Of a stretch of 64,000 nt of DNA, positions 1 through 7,932 are shown piece by piece. The stretch is from Burkholderia sp. WSM2232 (GTDB taxonomy: Bacteria; Pseudomonadota; Gammaproteobacteria; Burkholderiales; Burkholderiaceae): contig NZ_AWZV01000006.1 in NCBI RefSeq assembly GCF_000472545.1, positions 192,811-256,810 on the forward strand. Direction: 5' to 3'. Below the pieces are notes generated by a model. It was not told where the DNA came from and ran no database searches. It worked only from the letters and a program-made list of their open reading frames with translations. The position numbers were made by a program, and so were the translations under genes. The stretch's first letter is position 1; every line of letters starts with the position of its first letter.

Positions 1-31
1 TTTTTTTGTCTCGGCCAAGCGGCCACGCACG

Positions 32-64
32 ACGCCTTTAACATCCAACGTCACGCCTTTAACA
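32..64. repeat. 12-bp direct repeat pair
   Basis: Two exact copies of ACGCCTTTAACA lie at 32-43 and 53-64, so their starts are 21 bases (two helical turns) apart. They lie in the gene-free first 278 bases. The spacing would suit a dimeric regulator, but no function can be assigned from sequence. Confidence 0.4.
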
Positions 65-175
65 ACAAGAAAGAGGAAGGTTCGTTTCCGGCAAGGCTTT
101 GCGTCTTGTTGGCCATTGTTAATCCGTTAACAAGAACTCCAAAAGCGAAAAATTCTGCGCGTGCGGGAACGGTCG

Positions 176-204
176 GTCTAGCTGCCGGCGGCGGCTAGAC
201 TTTT
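176..204 (+). terminator. Hairpin followed by TTTT, possible terminator
   Basis: GTCTAGC (176-182) pairs with GCTAGAC (194-200) around a GC-rich loop and is followed by TTTT. It could end a transcript entering from upstream of the window, or be an operator for the small gene at 279. The T-tract is short. Apart from the repeat pair at 32-64, nothing else recognisable lies in 1-278. Confidence 0.35.
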
Positions 205-278
205 GGCGGCCCCTCCCACATGCGCGCGCCCGCGTGATTCGCTTATCATTGCTCGTCCATTACAACGGAGATGCCAAG

Positions 279-437
279 ATGCAGGTAGATGTCGAACTTC
301 ATGACGGCCAGGAATATAGGTATGTCGGCGCGAGTGAGTTAAAGGATGAGGACGCGAAATGGGTGATTATTGGCGATGCCGGGATTACGATGGCTGAATT
401 CGAGAAAGACAACGTCAAGTCGATCACGACACAATAG
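279..437 (+). CDS. Small acidic protein of unknown function (52 aa)
   Basis: The product starts MQVDVELHDGQEYRYVG and is an acidic 52-residue protein with no signal peptide, membrane segment or motif that I recognise. An upstream in-frame start at 234 exists, but ATG 279 has GGAG at 267-270 eight bases ahead and gives a more natural N-terminus. The gene is followed within ten bases by a perfect 11-bp hairpin, which supports a real transcription unit. The convergent neighbour is a phage capsid fragment, so the gene might be prophage cargo, but nothing in the protein shows that. Function unknown. Confidence 0.5.
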   Translation: MQVDVELHDGQEYRYVGASELKDEDAKWVIIGDAGITMAEFEKDNVKSITTQ

Positions 438-445
438 CAAGCAGA

Positions 446-471
446 AGCCCGCTTGCTTTCGCAAGCGGGCT
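446..471 (+). terminator. Perfect 11-bp stem-loop between convergent genes
   Basis: AGCCCGCTTGC (446-456), loop TTTC, GCAAGCGGGCT (461-471). It lies between the 279-437 gene and the convergent capsid fragment ending at 490. There is no long T-run on either strand, so it may act as a weak bidirectional terminator. Confidence 0.55.
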
Positions 472-489
472 GCTGTGATTGGAAGGATG

Positions 490-912
490 TTAGTTGGCGA
501 CCCCTTCGATCACCGTGATGGCCTGCGGGTAGTACGCGACCACGTCGACGCGGGCGTGACACAGGAAGCCGATCTCACCAGTCTTTGCATACGCCTCGCG
601 CAGCACGCCGATGTTCAGGCGCTCGCGCATCACGTATTGCACCGTGCTGAAGTTGCCAACAAAGACCAGGCTCTTGTTGGTGCCTGTGCCAAGGTTGGTG
701 GACAACTGGCGGACACTCGACAGCAAAGGCGGTGCGTTGAGCGGTTGCCCCGTCGTGTCCACCATGCCAGCCAGGCCCGTCAGCGTGCGCGGAGCCATGA
801 TTGCCGCCGTAGGCGCCGGCGCCTTGTGCTCGAGCTGGGTTCGATATGCATCTAGCATGTCGACATACCCGAACGTCGCCCCGATCTGCTCGATCTTCGT
901 CACAGCTTCCAT
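490..912 (-). pseudogene. C-terminal fragment of an HK97-family phage major capsid protein
   Basis: The 140-residue product carries features typical of the C-terminal third of HK97-fold major capsid proteins: AAIMAPRTLTGLAGMVDTTG near the start, then VFVGNFSTVQYVMRERL, and a final VDVVAYYPQAITVIEGVA strand. Full-length family members are roughly 300-400 residues, so at least half is missing. The reading frame is open upstream of Met1 only as far as a stop at 931-933 (residues TPGLYG precede Met), and no capsid-like coding is visible beyond it. No portal, protease, terminase or integrase gene lies nearby. I read this as a degraded prophage remnant. Domestication of the fragment cannot be excluded but has no support here. 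Confidence 0.7.
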
Positions 913-1090
913 GCCGTAGAGACCGGGCGTTCATCTGTTCGAGGCCAATCCCCTCGCTCCCACGTTCCCCCGCCAAGCCATGTCCGGTTAAAAACCGGCC
1001 GCGCTGCATTCCCTCATCTGCAACACCATCAGGCCCCGCATCACCTGCGAGCCCCCCACGCCCTCCCCCCGCCCATGCTAGACTTCGCCC

Positions 1091-1513
1091 ATGTCCTACT
1101 GGCGCAAACTCTTCCTCGTCCTGCTGCTTGCACTGAGCCTTCCGGTTCAGTCGTTCGCTGCCGTCTCGATGATGTGTGCGCCGTTCGAAGCAGAGGGTGA
1201 CGAACCCGCCACTCACCACGTCGACCTCGCTGGCTCGGTCAACGAAGATCCCCTCGTCGCGGATGTCGACGATCACGCCGCACACCACCACAGCCTCGGC
1301 CATCGCCACGATCTCGGCCAGGACAGCGGCCACCATCCGCACGCGTGCCTCACATGCGCATCGTGCTGTGTCGGTGCAGCGCTGCCGGTGGCACCGGCCG
1401 TTTCCGCGTCAACTGACCTGATCCGGTTTTCCGCCCCTCTACCTCCTGATGCCGGTGTCGTGTTGTTCCTGACCGGCGGCATTGAACGGCCGCCCCGGCC
1501 CATTCTCGTCTAA
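1091..1513 (+). CDS. Exported His-rich protein at the head of the copper operon (140 aa)
   Basis: Residues 1-23 form a signal peptide (WRKLFLVLLLALSLPVQSFA). The mature region has a striking His cluster around residues 55-83 (DDHAAHHHSLGHRH, then GHHPHACLTCASCC) with a CxxCxxCC-like group, which would bind soft or borderline metals. A hydrophobic stretch and a proline-rich tail follow. Small proteins of this kind are often found first in heavy-metal efflux operons, sometimes annotated as DUF2946-like; that family name is a guess. Position ahead of a TolC-like lipoprotein, multicopper oxidase and CopCD suggests periplasmic copper buffering or sensing. Only the metal-binding composition is seen directly. 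Confidence 0.7.
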   Translation: MSYWRKLFLVLLLALSLPVQSFAAVSMMCAPFEAEGDEPATHHVDLAGSVNEDPLVADVDDHAAHHHSLGHRHDLGQDSGHHPHACLTCASCCVGAALPVAPAVSASTDLIRFSAPLPPDAGVVLFLTGGIERPPRPILV

Positions 1514-1600
1514 AGCGCGCACGCGCAGCGTTTCGCTGCGGCCTGCAAGTTTTTCCGGCGTCCGTCACGGTCGCCGGATGATTCATGACGAGAAAAATTC

Positions 1601-1894
1601 ATGCGAACAATTTCTGCGGCGCTTCTGGGCGCGGGCGCAGCGTTGTCGTTGCTCGTGCACGCGAGCACTACGATTCCCGACCCAACTGATGCAGCGGCAT
1701 CGGTTCCCGCCGTCACCGTGCAATCGGCGTTCGACGGCTACAAGTCCTGGCAGGACGGCGAAGCACCGAGCTGGCAACAGCTGAACCGCGCAGTCGCGCC
1801 CCCTCGCGGTGTGACCGGGACAACGCACGGTCAACAGCCGGGCGGGGACGCCGCCGGCAAGCCCGACCACCAACACGAGGGCGACTCCAGATGA
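1601..1894 (+). CDS. Small exported protein of the copper operon (97 aa)
   Basis: The N-terminus (MRTISAALLGAGAALSLLVHA) is a signal peptide. The mature part is about 75 residues, polar, with VQSAFDGYKSWQDGEAPSWQQ in the middle and a Gly/His-containing disordered tail. The stop overlaps the start of the next gene by four bases (ATGA), so the two are translationally coupled. I do not recognise the family. The context makes a periplasmic accessory role in copper resistance likely. Confidence 0.65.
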   Translation: MRTISAALLGAGAALSLLVHASTTIPDPTDAAASVPAVTVQSAFDGYKSWQDGEAPSWQQLNRAVAPPRGVTGTTHGQQPGGDAAGKPDHQHEGDSR

Positions 1895-3426
1895 TGCGCG
1901 CGCTCGCCCCAACCCGCATGGCGTGCGCCGCCATAGCGGCAATACTGCTCGCCGGCTGCACCACCTTCTCGAAGGACGGTGGGTTCGACAGCGTATCCAC
2001 GACGGCGTCCGCGCGGCTTGGCAAAGAGGCGGTCTACGTGAAAACCGACGCGGACCGTGAAGCTGTCTCAAGCCGTACCCAGGAACTGTTGTCGAAGCCC
2101 CTCGGCATGGACGACGCAGTCCAGATCGCACTGCTGAACAACCGGGGACTCCAGGCGTCGTACAGCGAACTCGGCATATCCGAGGCCGACCTCGTTCAGG
2201 CTGGCCGCCTGCCCAATCCGGGCTTTACGTTCAGCAGGACGCACTGGAGCGATGGCTTCGGCATCAGCCGGACTTTTTCGATGGGCGTGCTGGGCGTGCT
2301 CACGCTGCCCCTCGCGACGCGCATGGAAAGCCGGCGCTTCGAACAGACCAGGCTCGAGACGTCCAATGCGATGCTCGCCGTGGCCGCCGACACCCGTAAA
2401 GCCTACGTGAACGCCGTGGCCGCGGAGCAGGCGGCTCGTTACGCCGAGCAGGTGAAGGATTCCGCCGAGGCCGGGGCCGAACTCGCGTTGCGCATGCGTC
2501 AGGCGGGCAGTTTCAGCAAGCTCGACCATGCACGCGAGCAGGCGTTTTACGCGGAGTCGGCTGCGCAGTTGGCGAGAGCGCGGCAGCAGTCCGTCGCGGC
2601 CCGCGAGAAGCTGACCCGCATGATGGGCCTGTGGGGCTCTGGCACGCAGTACACGCTGCCGGAGCGTCTGCCTGACCTGCCGAAGGACCGGCCGCAGCTA
2701 AATGACCTCGAAAGCTTTGCGATGCAAAACCGCCTCGACATTCAGGCCGCGAGGCTGCAGACGGAAAGCGTTGCCGCCTCGCTCGGACTCAGCAAGGCGA
2801 CGCGCTTCATCAATGCGCTCGAGGTCGGCTATCTCAACAACTTCGAGACCGACAAGGGTCACGAGCGCGGGTACGAAATCAGCGTGGAGATTCCACTCTT
2901 CGACTGGGGCAGCGCAAAGGTTGCGCGCGCACAGGCCATCTACATGCAGTCGGCAAACCGGCTGGCACAGACGGCGATCGACGCGCGGTCCGAGGTGCGC
3001 GAGTCGTACTCCGCGTACGTGACGAGCTACGACGTAGCGAAGCATTACCGCGACGAAGTCGTGCCGGTACGCAAGATCATCTCGGACGAAATGCTGCTGC
3101 GCTACAACGGCATGCTCGCCAGCGTGTTCGAACTGCTTGCGGATTCGCGCGACCAGGTCGCTGCCGTCAACGGCTACATCGACGCGCTCAAAGACTACTG
3201 GCTCGCGGAGACGGACCTGCAGCAGTCGCTCGGGGGCCGGCTGCCGCCGCTCGCCATGACACCGGCAAAGGACGCAGCGCACAGCGATACAACGCCGTCG
3301 CCGGCCACGCCCGCGTTGACTCCCAAACCTGCAGCATCGGCCCCGGTGGAAAACCCGCCTATGTCTGTCCCCGTGGCCCAACCGGCGGCGTCGCCGTCGC
3401 CGTCGTCAGATTCGGAAGGTAAATGA
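1891..3426 (+). CDS. TolC-family outer-membrane efflux lipoprotein
   Basis: This 511-residue protein resembles CusC/CzcC-type outer-membrane efflux factors. The N-terminus has a lipobox (LLAGC, lipidated Cys near residue 23). Two internally similar helical halves follow, with the family-typical segment LGMDDAVQIALLNNRGLQASYSELGISEADLVQAG... style start of the first OEP repeat and a second repeat around residues 280-460. The last 60 residues are a Pro/Ala/Ser-rich disordered tail. Partners normally include a periplasmic adaptor and an RND pump, neither of which is in this operon, so the protein may serve a pump encoded elsewhere. It is coupled to the genes on both sides by 4-base overlaps. The family is clear; copper as substrate is inferred from the neighbours. 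Confidence 0.85.
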   Translation: MMRALAPTRMACAAIAAILLAGCTTFSKDGGFDSVSTTASARLGKEAVYVKTDADREAVSSRTQELLSKPLGMDDAVQIALLNNRGLQASYSELGISEADLVQAGRLPNPGFTFSRTHWSDGFGISRTFSMGVLGVLTLPLATRMESRRFEQTRLETSNAMLAVAADTRKAYVNAVAAEQAARYAEQVKDSAEAGAELALRMRQAGSFSKLDHAREQAFYAESAAQLARARQQSVAAREKLTRMMGLWGSGTQYTLPERLPDLPKDRPQLNDLESFAMQNRLDIQAARLQTESVAASLGLSKATRFINALEVGYLNNFETDKGHERGYEISVEIPLFDWGSAKVARAQAIYMQSANRLAQTAIDARSEVRESYSAYVTSYDVAKHYRDEVVPVRKIISDEMLLRYNGMLASVFELLADSRDQVAAVNGYIDALKDYWLAETDLQQSLGGRLPPLAMTPAKDAAHSDTTPSPATPALTPKPAASAPVENPPMSVPVAQPAASPSPSSDSEGK

Positions 3427-4724
3427 CCATGGTTTCACGTCGAAATTTTCTCGGCGGATCGGGCGCCGCGCTCCTCGGCGCAGCGCTCGTCAGCAAGGCC
3501 GGCGCAGCGTCGCTGCCCGAAGCGCCCGTCATGCAAAAGACCGCCACCCAGCCGCCGCTTGTCCCGCCTAACGGCCGCCCCTACACGCCGGTGGCGACGC
3601 TCAACGGCTGGACGCTGCCGTGGCGCATGAAGAACGGCTGGAAGGAATTTCATCTGATAGCGGAGCCGGTGGTGCGGGAACTCGCGCCCGGCATGAAGGC
3701 GAATCTGTGGGGCTACAACGGCCAGACGCCAGGGCCCACCATCGAAGCGGTGGAAGGCGACAAGGTCCGCATCTTCGTCACCAACAGGCTGCCTGAACAC
3801 ACCACGGTTCACTGGCACGGCATGCTGGTGCCCTCCGGCATGGACGGTGTGGGCGGCCTCACGCAACCGCACATTCCGCCGGGCAAGACGTTCGTTTATG
3901 AGTTCCAGCTCGAGAAGCACGGCACCTTCATGTATCACCCGCACGCCGACGAGATGGTGCAGATGGCGATGGGCATGATGGGCACGTTCATCGTGCACCC
4001 GAAGGACCGCGGCGTGATGCCCGTGGATCGTGACTTCGTATTCCTGATGTCGGCCTACGACATCGATCCGGGCAGCTTCACGCCGCGCGTCAACGAAATG
4101 ACCGACTTCAACATGTGGACGTGGAATGCGCGCGTGTTTCCGGGCATCGACCCGCTGCCGGTGCGCGCGGGCGACCGTGTCCGCATCCGCTTCGGCAATC
4201 TGACCATGACCAATCACCCGATCCATCTGCACGGCTACAGCTTCGAGGTGGCAGGCACCGACGGCGGATGGATACCGCCTGCCGCGCGCTGGCCGGAAGT
4301 AACCGCCGACGTCGCAGTGGGTCAGATGCGCGCCATCGAGTTCACCGCAAACCGGCCGGGCGACTGGGCATTTCACTGTCACAAGTCGCATCACACGATG
4401 AACGCGATGGGGCACCAGGTCCCGAACCTGATCGGCGTGCCGCAGAAGGACCTCGCCAGGCGCATCAACAAGCTCGTGCCGGACTACATGGCAATGGGCA
4501 GCACAGGCGGCTCGATGGGCGAAATGGAAATGCCGCTACCGGACAACACGCTGCCGATGATGACGGGCACCGGCCCCTTTGGCGCGCTCGAAATGGGCGG
4601 CATGTTCACCGTCGTCAAGGTGCGTGAGGGCCTCGGCCGCAACGATTACCGCGATCCAGGCTGGTTCAGGCATCCAAAAGGCACCGTTGCATACGAGTAC
4701 ACCGGCGAACTGCCGGATGGCTGA
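3423..4724 (+). CDS. Tat-exported multicopper oxidase
   Basis: The 433-residue protein starts with a twin-arginine signal ([18 protein letters not shown]). Copper-ligand motifs are intact: HWHG at about 130, YHPH at about 171, HPIHLHG in the C-terminal domain and HCHKSHH close to it, matching type 1 and trinuclear sites. Spacing fits cupredoxin domains of a compact oxidase; CopA/CueO-type enzymes are usually longer, at 500-600 residues. A Met-rich segment follows the last site (MAMGSTGGSMGEMEM and LPMMTG), as expected for a cuprous oxidase that holds Cu(I). The likely role is periplasmic oxidation of Cu(I) to less toxic Cu(II). The gene overlaps the TolC-like gene by 4 bases. Family certain, substrate inferred. 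Confidence 0.9.
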   Translation: MTMVSRRNFLGGSGAALLGAALVSKAGAASLPEAPVMQKTATQPPLVPPNGRPYTPVATLNGWTLPWRMKNGWKEFHLIAEPVVRELAPGMKANLWGYNGQTPGPTIEAVEGDKVRIFVTNRLPEHTTVHWHGMLVPSGMDGVGGLTQPHIPPGKTFVYEFQLEKHGTFMYHPHADEMVQMAMGMMGTFIVHPKDRGVMPVDRDFVFLMSAYDIDPGSFTPRVNEMTDFNMWTWNARVFPGIDPLPVRAGDRVRIRFGNLTMTNHPIHLHGYSFEVAGTDGGWIPPAARWPEVTADVAVGQMRAIEFTANRPGDWAFHCHKSHHTMNAMGHQVPNLIGVPQKDLARRINKLVPDYMAMGSTGGSMGEMEMPLPDNTLPMMTGTGPFGALEMGGMFTVVKVREGLGRNDYRDPGWFRHPKGTVAYEYTGELPDG

Positions 4725-4788
4725 TGTCGCGCAAGGCCGGACTCGACGCCGGCTCGAATCTGTTACGTCAACAATCGGAGAGAGTGTG

Positions 4789-5136
4789 ATGAAAAACGCA
4801 ATTGTTTCGCTCGTAGTGGGTGGTGCCGTGGTCTTCTCAGCAGCCGCCTATGCGGCTAACGACACGCCCGGCACGAATACCGCAGCCGACGCGCAGTCGG
4901 GCGCGGCCACGGCGAACGCCATGTCGCATGGCGAGGTGAAGAAGGTGGACACGGCCGCTGGCAAGCTGACCATCAAGCATGGACCGCTCGTCAATCTCGA
5001 CATGGAAGCCATGACGATGGTGTTCAAGGTCAAGGACCCGGCGATGCTCACGCAGGTAAAAGCCGGCGACAAGATTGACTTCATCGCCGAAGAGGTCGGC
5101 GGCGCGCTCACCGTGGTGAAGCTGCAGAAGCAATGA
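4789..5136 (+). CDS. CusF-like periplasmic copper-binding protein
   Basis: The 115-residue product has a signal peptide (about residues 1-22), a short Ala/Thr-rich linker and one CusF-type OB-fold domain: GEVKKVDTAAGKLTIKHGP, then DMEAMTMVFKVKD and a final ALTVVKLQKQ strand. In E. coli CusF, Cu(I) is held by His36, Met47 and Met49 with Trp44 capping the site. Here the His (about 64) and the MTM pair are present, but the Trp position is Met (about 72). The ATG at 4789 has a CGGAGAG ribosome site; the frame is open further upstream, but there it runs through the end of the oxidase gene. Its role is likely chaperoning Cu(I) between the oxidase, CopC and an efflux system. Confidence 0.85.
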   Translation: MKNAIVSLVVGGAVVFSAAAYAANDTPGTNTAADAQSGAATANAMSHGEVKKVDTAAGKLTIKHGPLVNLDMEAMTMVFKVKDPAMLTQVKAGDKIDFIAEEVGGALTVVKLQKQ

Positions 5137-5236
5137 AAGCGCAATGAAGTCGCAATCAGGATGCAACAAGGATGCACTCGCGCGCCGGCCGCTGAACACA
5201 CCGCGCGCGCCGCATCAATCTACGGAAACAGCAGTC

Positions 5237-5611
5237 ATGAACATCAATACGCACAAGCTCCTGGTTCGTGCAGTGGCAAGCGCCGCTTTCGTGTTTTTAC
5301 CGGCGCTCGCGCTGGCGCACGGCAAGCTCGAGAGCGCAACGCCCGCTCCCGGCAGCACAGTCGAGACGTCGCCGCCGTCTCTGCGCCTCACGTTTAACGA
5401 GAACCTGGAGTCTTCGTTCAGCACCATCAAGCTGGTCGATTCATCCGGCACGCCAGCCACGAGAGAAAAGGCTACCGTCGACGCGTCGAACCCACGCGTG
5501 CTGAGCCTCGCCGTACCGAAGCTGGCCTCGGGCTCCTACACGGTGCAATGGGCCGTCATGACGCCGGACGCTCACAAGACCAAGGGCACTTACACATTTG
5601 CGGTGAAATGA
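5237..5611 (+). CDS. copC: CopC-type periplasmic copper-binding protein
   Basis: A 124-residue protein with a signal peptide ending ALA before HGKLESATPAPGS, so the mature protein would begin with His, the N-terminal Cu(II) ligand of CopC. The cupredoxin-like barrel has the usual LRLTFNENLESSFSTIKL strand and the C-terminal MTPDAHKTKGTYTFAV segment, which carries the Asp and His of the Cu(II) site. The Met-rich Cu(I) loop of classical Pseudomonas CopC is not evident, so this is probably a Cu(II)-only type. The stop (5609-5611) directly abuts the copD start at 5612. It would hand copper to CopD. Confidence 0.88.
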   Translation: MNINTHKLLVRAVASAAFVFLPALALAHGKLESATPAPGSTVETSPPSLRLTFNENLESSFSTIKLVDSSGTPATREKATVDASNPRVLSLAVPKLASGSYTVQWAVMTPDAHKTKGTYTFAVK

Positions 5612-6553
5612 ATGAGCGACGGTTTCCTCGGCGTTTTGCGGCTGACATTCGTCGCGCTGCAGAACATCAGTTTTACGGCTGTGGTGGGCGCCTTGCTGTG
5701 TGACGCGTGGCTGGCGCGCAGCACCTCGCGATGGCAGCAGAGAGTCAGTTTGCGTCTGCTTCTCACCGTGCGGATCGGCGCGTTGGCTGCGCTTATCTTC
5801 AGTGGCATGGCGTTCTGGATTCACTGCGCGCTGATGAGCGAATCGACCCTGGCGGACGCAGGGCCCGCCGTCCTTTCGATGCTGAAGACAACCGGCTTTG
5901 GCCGCGCCTCGCTGGCAGGCGCGGGCTTCATGCTGATCGTAATGATGCTGTCGCTCGTGCAGTCTGCCCCGCCCATCCGCTTCAAAGCGGCCATCGGGTT
6001 CGCGCTTGCGGGCGTGGCATTGTCGCGCAGCCACACGGGGCATCCCGTGGACGCCGGCCTGCTGAGTCTGCCGGTGTGGGTCGACTGGATGCACCTGCTG
6101 GCAATCAGCGTATGGGTGGGACTCGTTCTCGTCACCACCTACGTGGTGCTGCCCCGCATGTTCAACGCGCCCGGCCCCGACCGGGACAACAATGCAGCGT
6201 TCGTTCAGTCGCTCTCCGACGCGGCCACCCTTGCGCTAGTCATGCTCTTTGTTACCGGCGCATACAGTGGCTGGCGCGCAGTGGCGACGCCAGGCGGCCT
6301 CATCACCTCCGAGTACGGGCAGGTGCTGCTGCTCAAGCTCGCGCTGGTGATGGTGGCCGCTGTGCTCGGAGGACATAACCGCTTCATCGAAATGCCGAAA
6401 CTGCTTGCGGCGTTGATCGACGCCGAGCCAGAAGCCGCGGCTCGTCCATTGAAACGCTTTGCTGCTGTTTTGCATGTGGAGTCCGTGGTGCTGGCGGGCG
6501 TGCTGGTCGCGGCCGCCGTTCTCGTCTCCAGCCCTTTGCCGGGGACGACATGA
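5612..6553 (+). CDS. copD: CopD-family inner-membrane copper protein
   Basis: A 313-residue hydrophobic protein with about eight predicted membrane segments. Family-typical conserved histidines sit in hydrophobic context (MAFWIHCALM, HTGHPVDAGLL, VDWMHLLAISVWVG, LGGHNRFIEMPKLL). CopD with CopC is thought to import or distribute copper across the inner membrane. It is the last gene of the copper operon. No clear intrinsic terminator follows, and 6554-6654 holds nothing I recognise. Confidence 0.88.
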   Translation: MSDGFLGVLRLTFVALQNISFTAVVGALLCDAWLARSTSRWQQRVSLRLLLTVRIGALAALIFSGMAFWIHCALMSESTLADAGPAVLSMLKTTGFGRASLAGAGFMLIVMMLSLVQSAPPIRFKAAIGFALAGVALSRSHTGHPVDAGLLSLPVWVDWMHLLAISVWVGLVLVTTYVVLPRMFNAPGPDRDNNAAFVQSLSDAATLALVMLFVTGAYSGWRAVATPGGLITSEYGQVLLLKLALVMVAAVLGGHNRFIEMPKLLAALIDAEPEAAARPLKRFAAVLHVESVVLAGVLVAAAVLVSSPLPGTT

Positions 6554-6654
6554 CGCGCAGCCGGGTCCTGCCCGCAACACTTGCCCGAAGGAGCGCCGCT
6601 GCCGCGTTGCGTCCGCGCAAGCTTGTCGCCCGCGCGCACTACCGCTAGAATCCC

Positions 6655-6772
6655 CCGGTCACTGGGGAGTAGCCTTCCTTCACGCATCGCATGAAGGAGA
6701 GCGCGTCAACATACTTGGCCTGCGGGTCATGGCGCGTTCGACCGGTCGGTTTGGCGAGACCATTGGCGCACC
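6655..6772 (+). promoter_or_regulatory. yybP-ykoY-family manganese riboswitch
   Basis: The leader contains the hallmark elements of the yybP-ykoY aptamer in order: GGGGAGTAGC at 6664-6673, a helix CTTCCTTCA...TGAAGGAG, the GTCAACATACTTGG segment near 6705-6718, and GAGACCATTGGC at about 6756-6767. In known members, loops L1 and L3 meet to form a Mn2+ site and binding turns expression on. The gene downstream (6922) is a cation exchanger, the expected kind of target. An expression-platform candidate follows at 6783-6827. Identified by eye from conserved blocks; a covariance-model scan would settle it. Confidence 0.82.
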
Positions 6773-6782
6773 GCTTCGTTCT

Positions 6783-6827
6783 GGTCGGACGGGTAGCGGT
6801 GCGTCATGGTTCGTCTTACGTCCGACC
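6783..6827 (+). promoter_or_regulatory. Inverted repeat, candidate riboswitch expression platform
   Basis: GGTCGGAC (6783-6790) is perfectly complementary to GTCCGACC (6820-6827), with a 29-base loop between. It sits between the aptamer and the start codon at 6922. No T-run follows, so control by exposing a translation signal or a Rho site is more likely than intrinsic termination. Confidence 0.45.
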
Positions 6828-6921
6828 GCGGAGCCGTTGTGAAACCAATTCGTCCCCTCTCCAGATCTTCTCTGCGCCATCTGCCGCGCCGCGCCTTTTC
6901 CGTCGATGCACGGAGCCGCGC

Positions 6922-7932
6922 ATGACCGGTCTCATCTTCGAACTGGCCGTCATGCTGGTCGTCATTCTCGTGGCGGCCGAGCTTTTCACCAATGCGCTGG
7001 AACACCTGGGCGAGCGCCTCAAAATATCAGAAGGCGTGACCGGCTCGCTGTTCGCCGCGGTCGGCACGGCGCTGCCGGAGACGCTGGTGCCGCTGATCGC
7101 GATTGTCGGCGGCTCGGCCGATCACGCCGTCAATGAGGAAATTGGCGTTGGCGCGATTCTCGGCGCGCCGCTGATGCTGTCCACACTGTCCACTTTTCTG
7201 ATGACGCTCGCGGTGCTGCGCTCGCGCGGCCTGGCTGGGCGCGTCGTGCCGGAACGCTCGGGCTTCACGCGCGACCTCAACTTCTTCCTGTTCGCGTTCC
7301 TGCTGGCTGCGGCGGCCATGTATGTGCCGCACGAGCAGCGCATGGTGCGGGCGCTCTTCAGCGCCGCGCTTGTCGGCGTGTATATCGCGTATGTGGTGGC
7401 GACGTTTCGCGCGTCGAACGATCTGGTCGATGCGGGCCACGGCACGGAGGCGCCGGGCACCATGATGCTCGCCCGCCTTGGTGTGCCGACCAACCTCACC
7501 ACTATCGCCGTCCAGTTGCTGCTCGCGGTGGGCTTGCTGGTGTGGGGCGCGGAGGGCTTTATCCACGGCGTGCGCGGCGTGTCCGCGGCCTTCGGGGTGT
7601 CGCCGCTGCTGTTGTCGCTGCTGATCATTCCAATTGCCACCGAGTTGCCCGAGAAGGTCAACAGCATCCTGTGGATCCGCCGCGGCAAGGACACGCTGGC
7701 GTTCGGCAACATCACCGGCGCCATGGTGTTTCAGGGCACCTTGCTGCCGGCCATCGGCATTCTGCTGACGCCGTGGACGCCGCGCATCGAGGTGCTGACC
7801 GGCATCGCCATCACGCTCATCGCGGCCGCCTGGCTGCGGCTCAACGCGCGTAAGCGCGGCGCGCGGGTGTGGGCGCTGCTGGTCTGCGGCGTGCTGTATG
7901 CGGCCTATCTGGCGATCACGCTGACGCGTTAG
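6922..7932 (+). CDS. Cation/Ca2+ exchanger (CaCA) family membrane protein, likely Mn2+ exporter
   Basis: The 336-residue protein has about ten membrane segments and the two inverted alpha-repeats of the Na+/Ca2+ exchanger superfamily: AVGTALPETLVPL (conserved Glu about 53) and PIATELPEKVNSIL (Glu about 244). These acidic residues form the cation site. The ATG at 6922 was preferred to an in-frame extension to 6691, because that extension would run through the riboswitch and has no membrane character. The riboswitch upstream responds to Mn2+ in characterised cases, so Mn2+ efflux is the best functional guess. Direct biochemical evidence for Mn2+ transport by this branch cannot be judged from sequence. 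Confidence 0.85.
   Translation: MTGLIFELAVMLVVILVAAELFTNALEHLGERLKISEGVTGSLFAAVGTALPETLVPLIAIVGGSADHAVNEEIGVGAILGAPLMLSTLSTFLMTLAVLRSRGLAGRVVPERSGFTRDLNFFLFAFLLAAAAMYVPHEQRMVRALFSAALVGVYIAYVVATFRASNDLVDAGHGTEAPGTMMLARLGVPTNLTTIAVQLLLAVGLLVWGAEGFIHGVRGVSAAFGVSPLLLSLLIIPIATELPEKVNSILWIRRGKDTLAFGNITGAMVFQGTLLPAIGILLTPWTPRIEVLTGIAITLIAAAWLRLNARKRGARVWALLVCGVLYAAYLAITLTR

Noticed and set aside
575..1342. 255-codon minus-strand frame overlapping the capsid relic and the His-rich gene
   Set aside because: Antisense shadow of high-GC coding sequence; no start signal, and it contradicts the signal-peptide gene at 1091 and the capsid frame.
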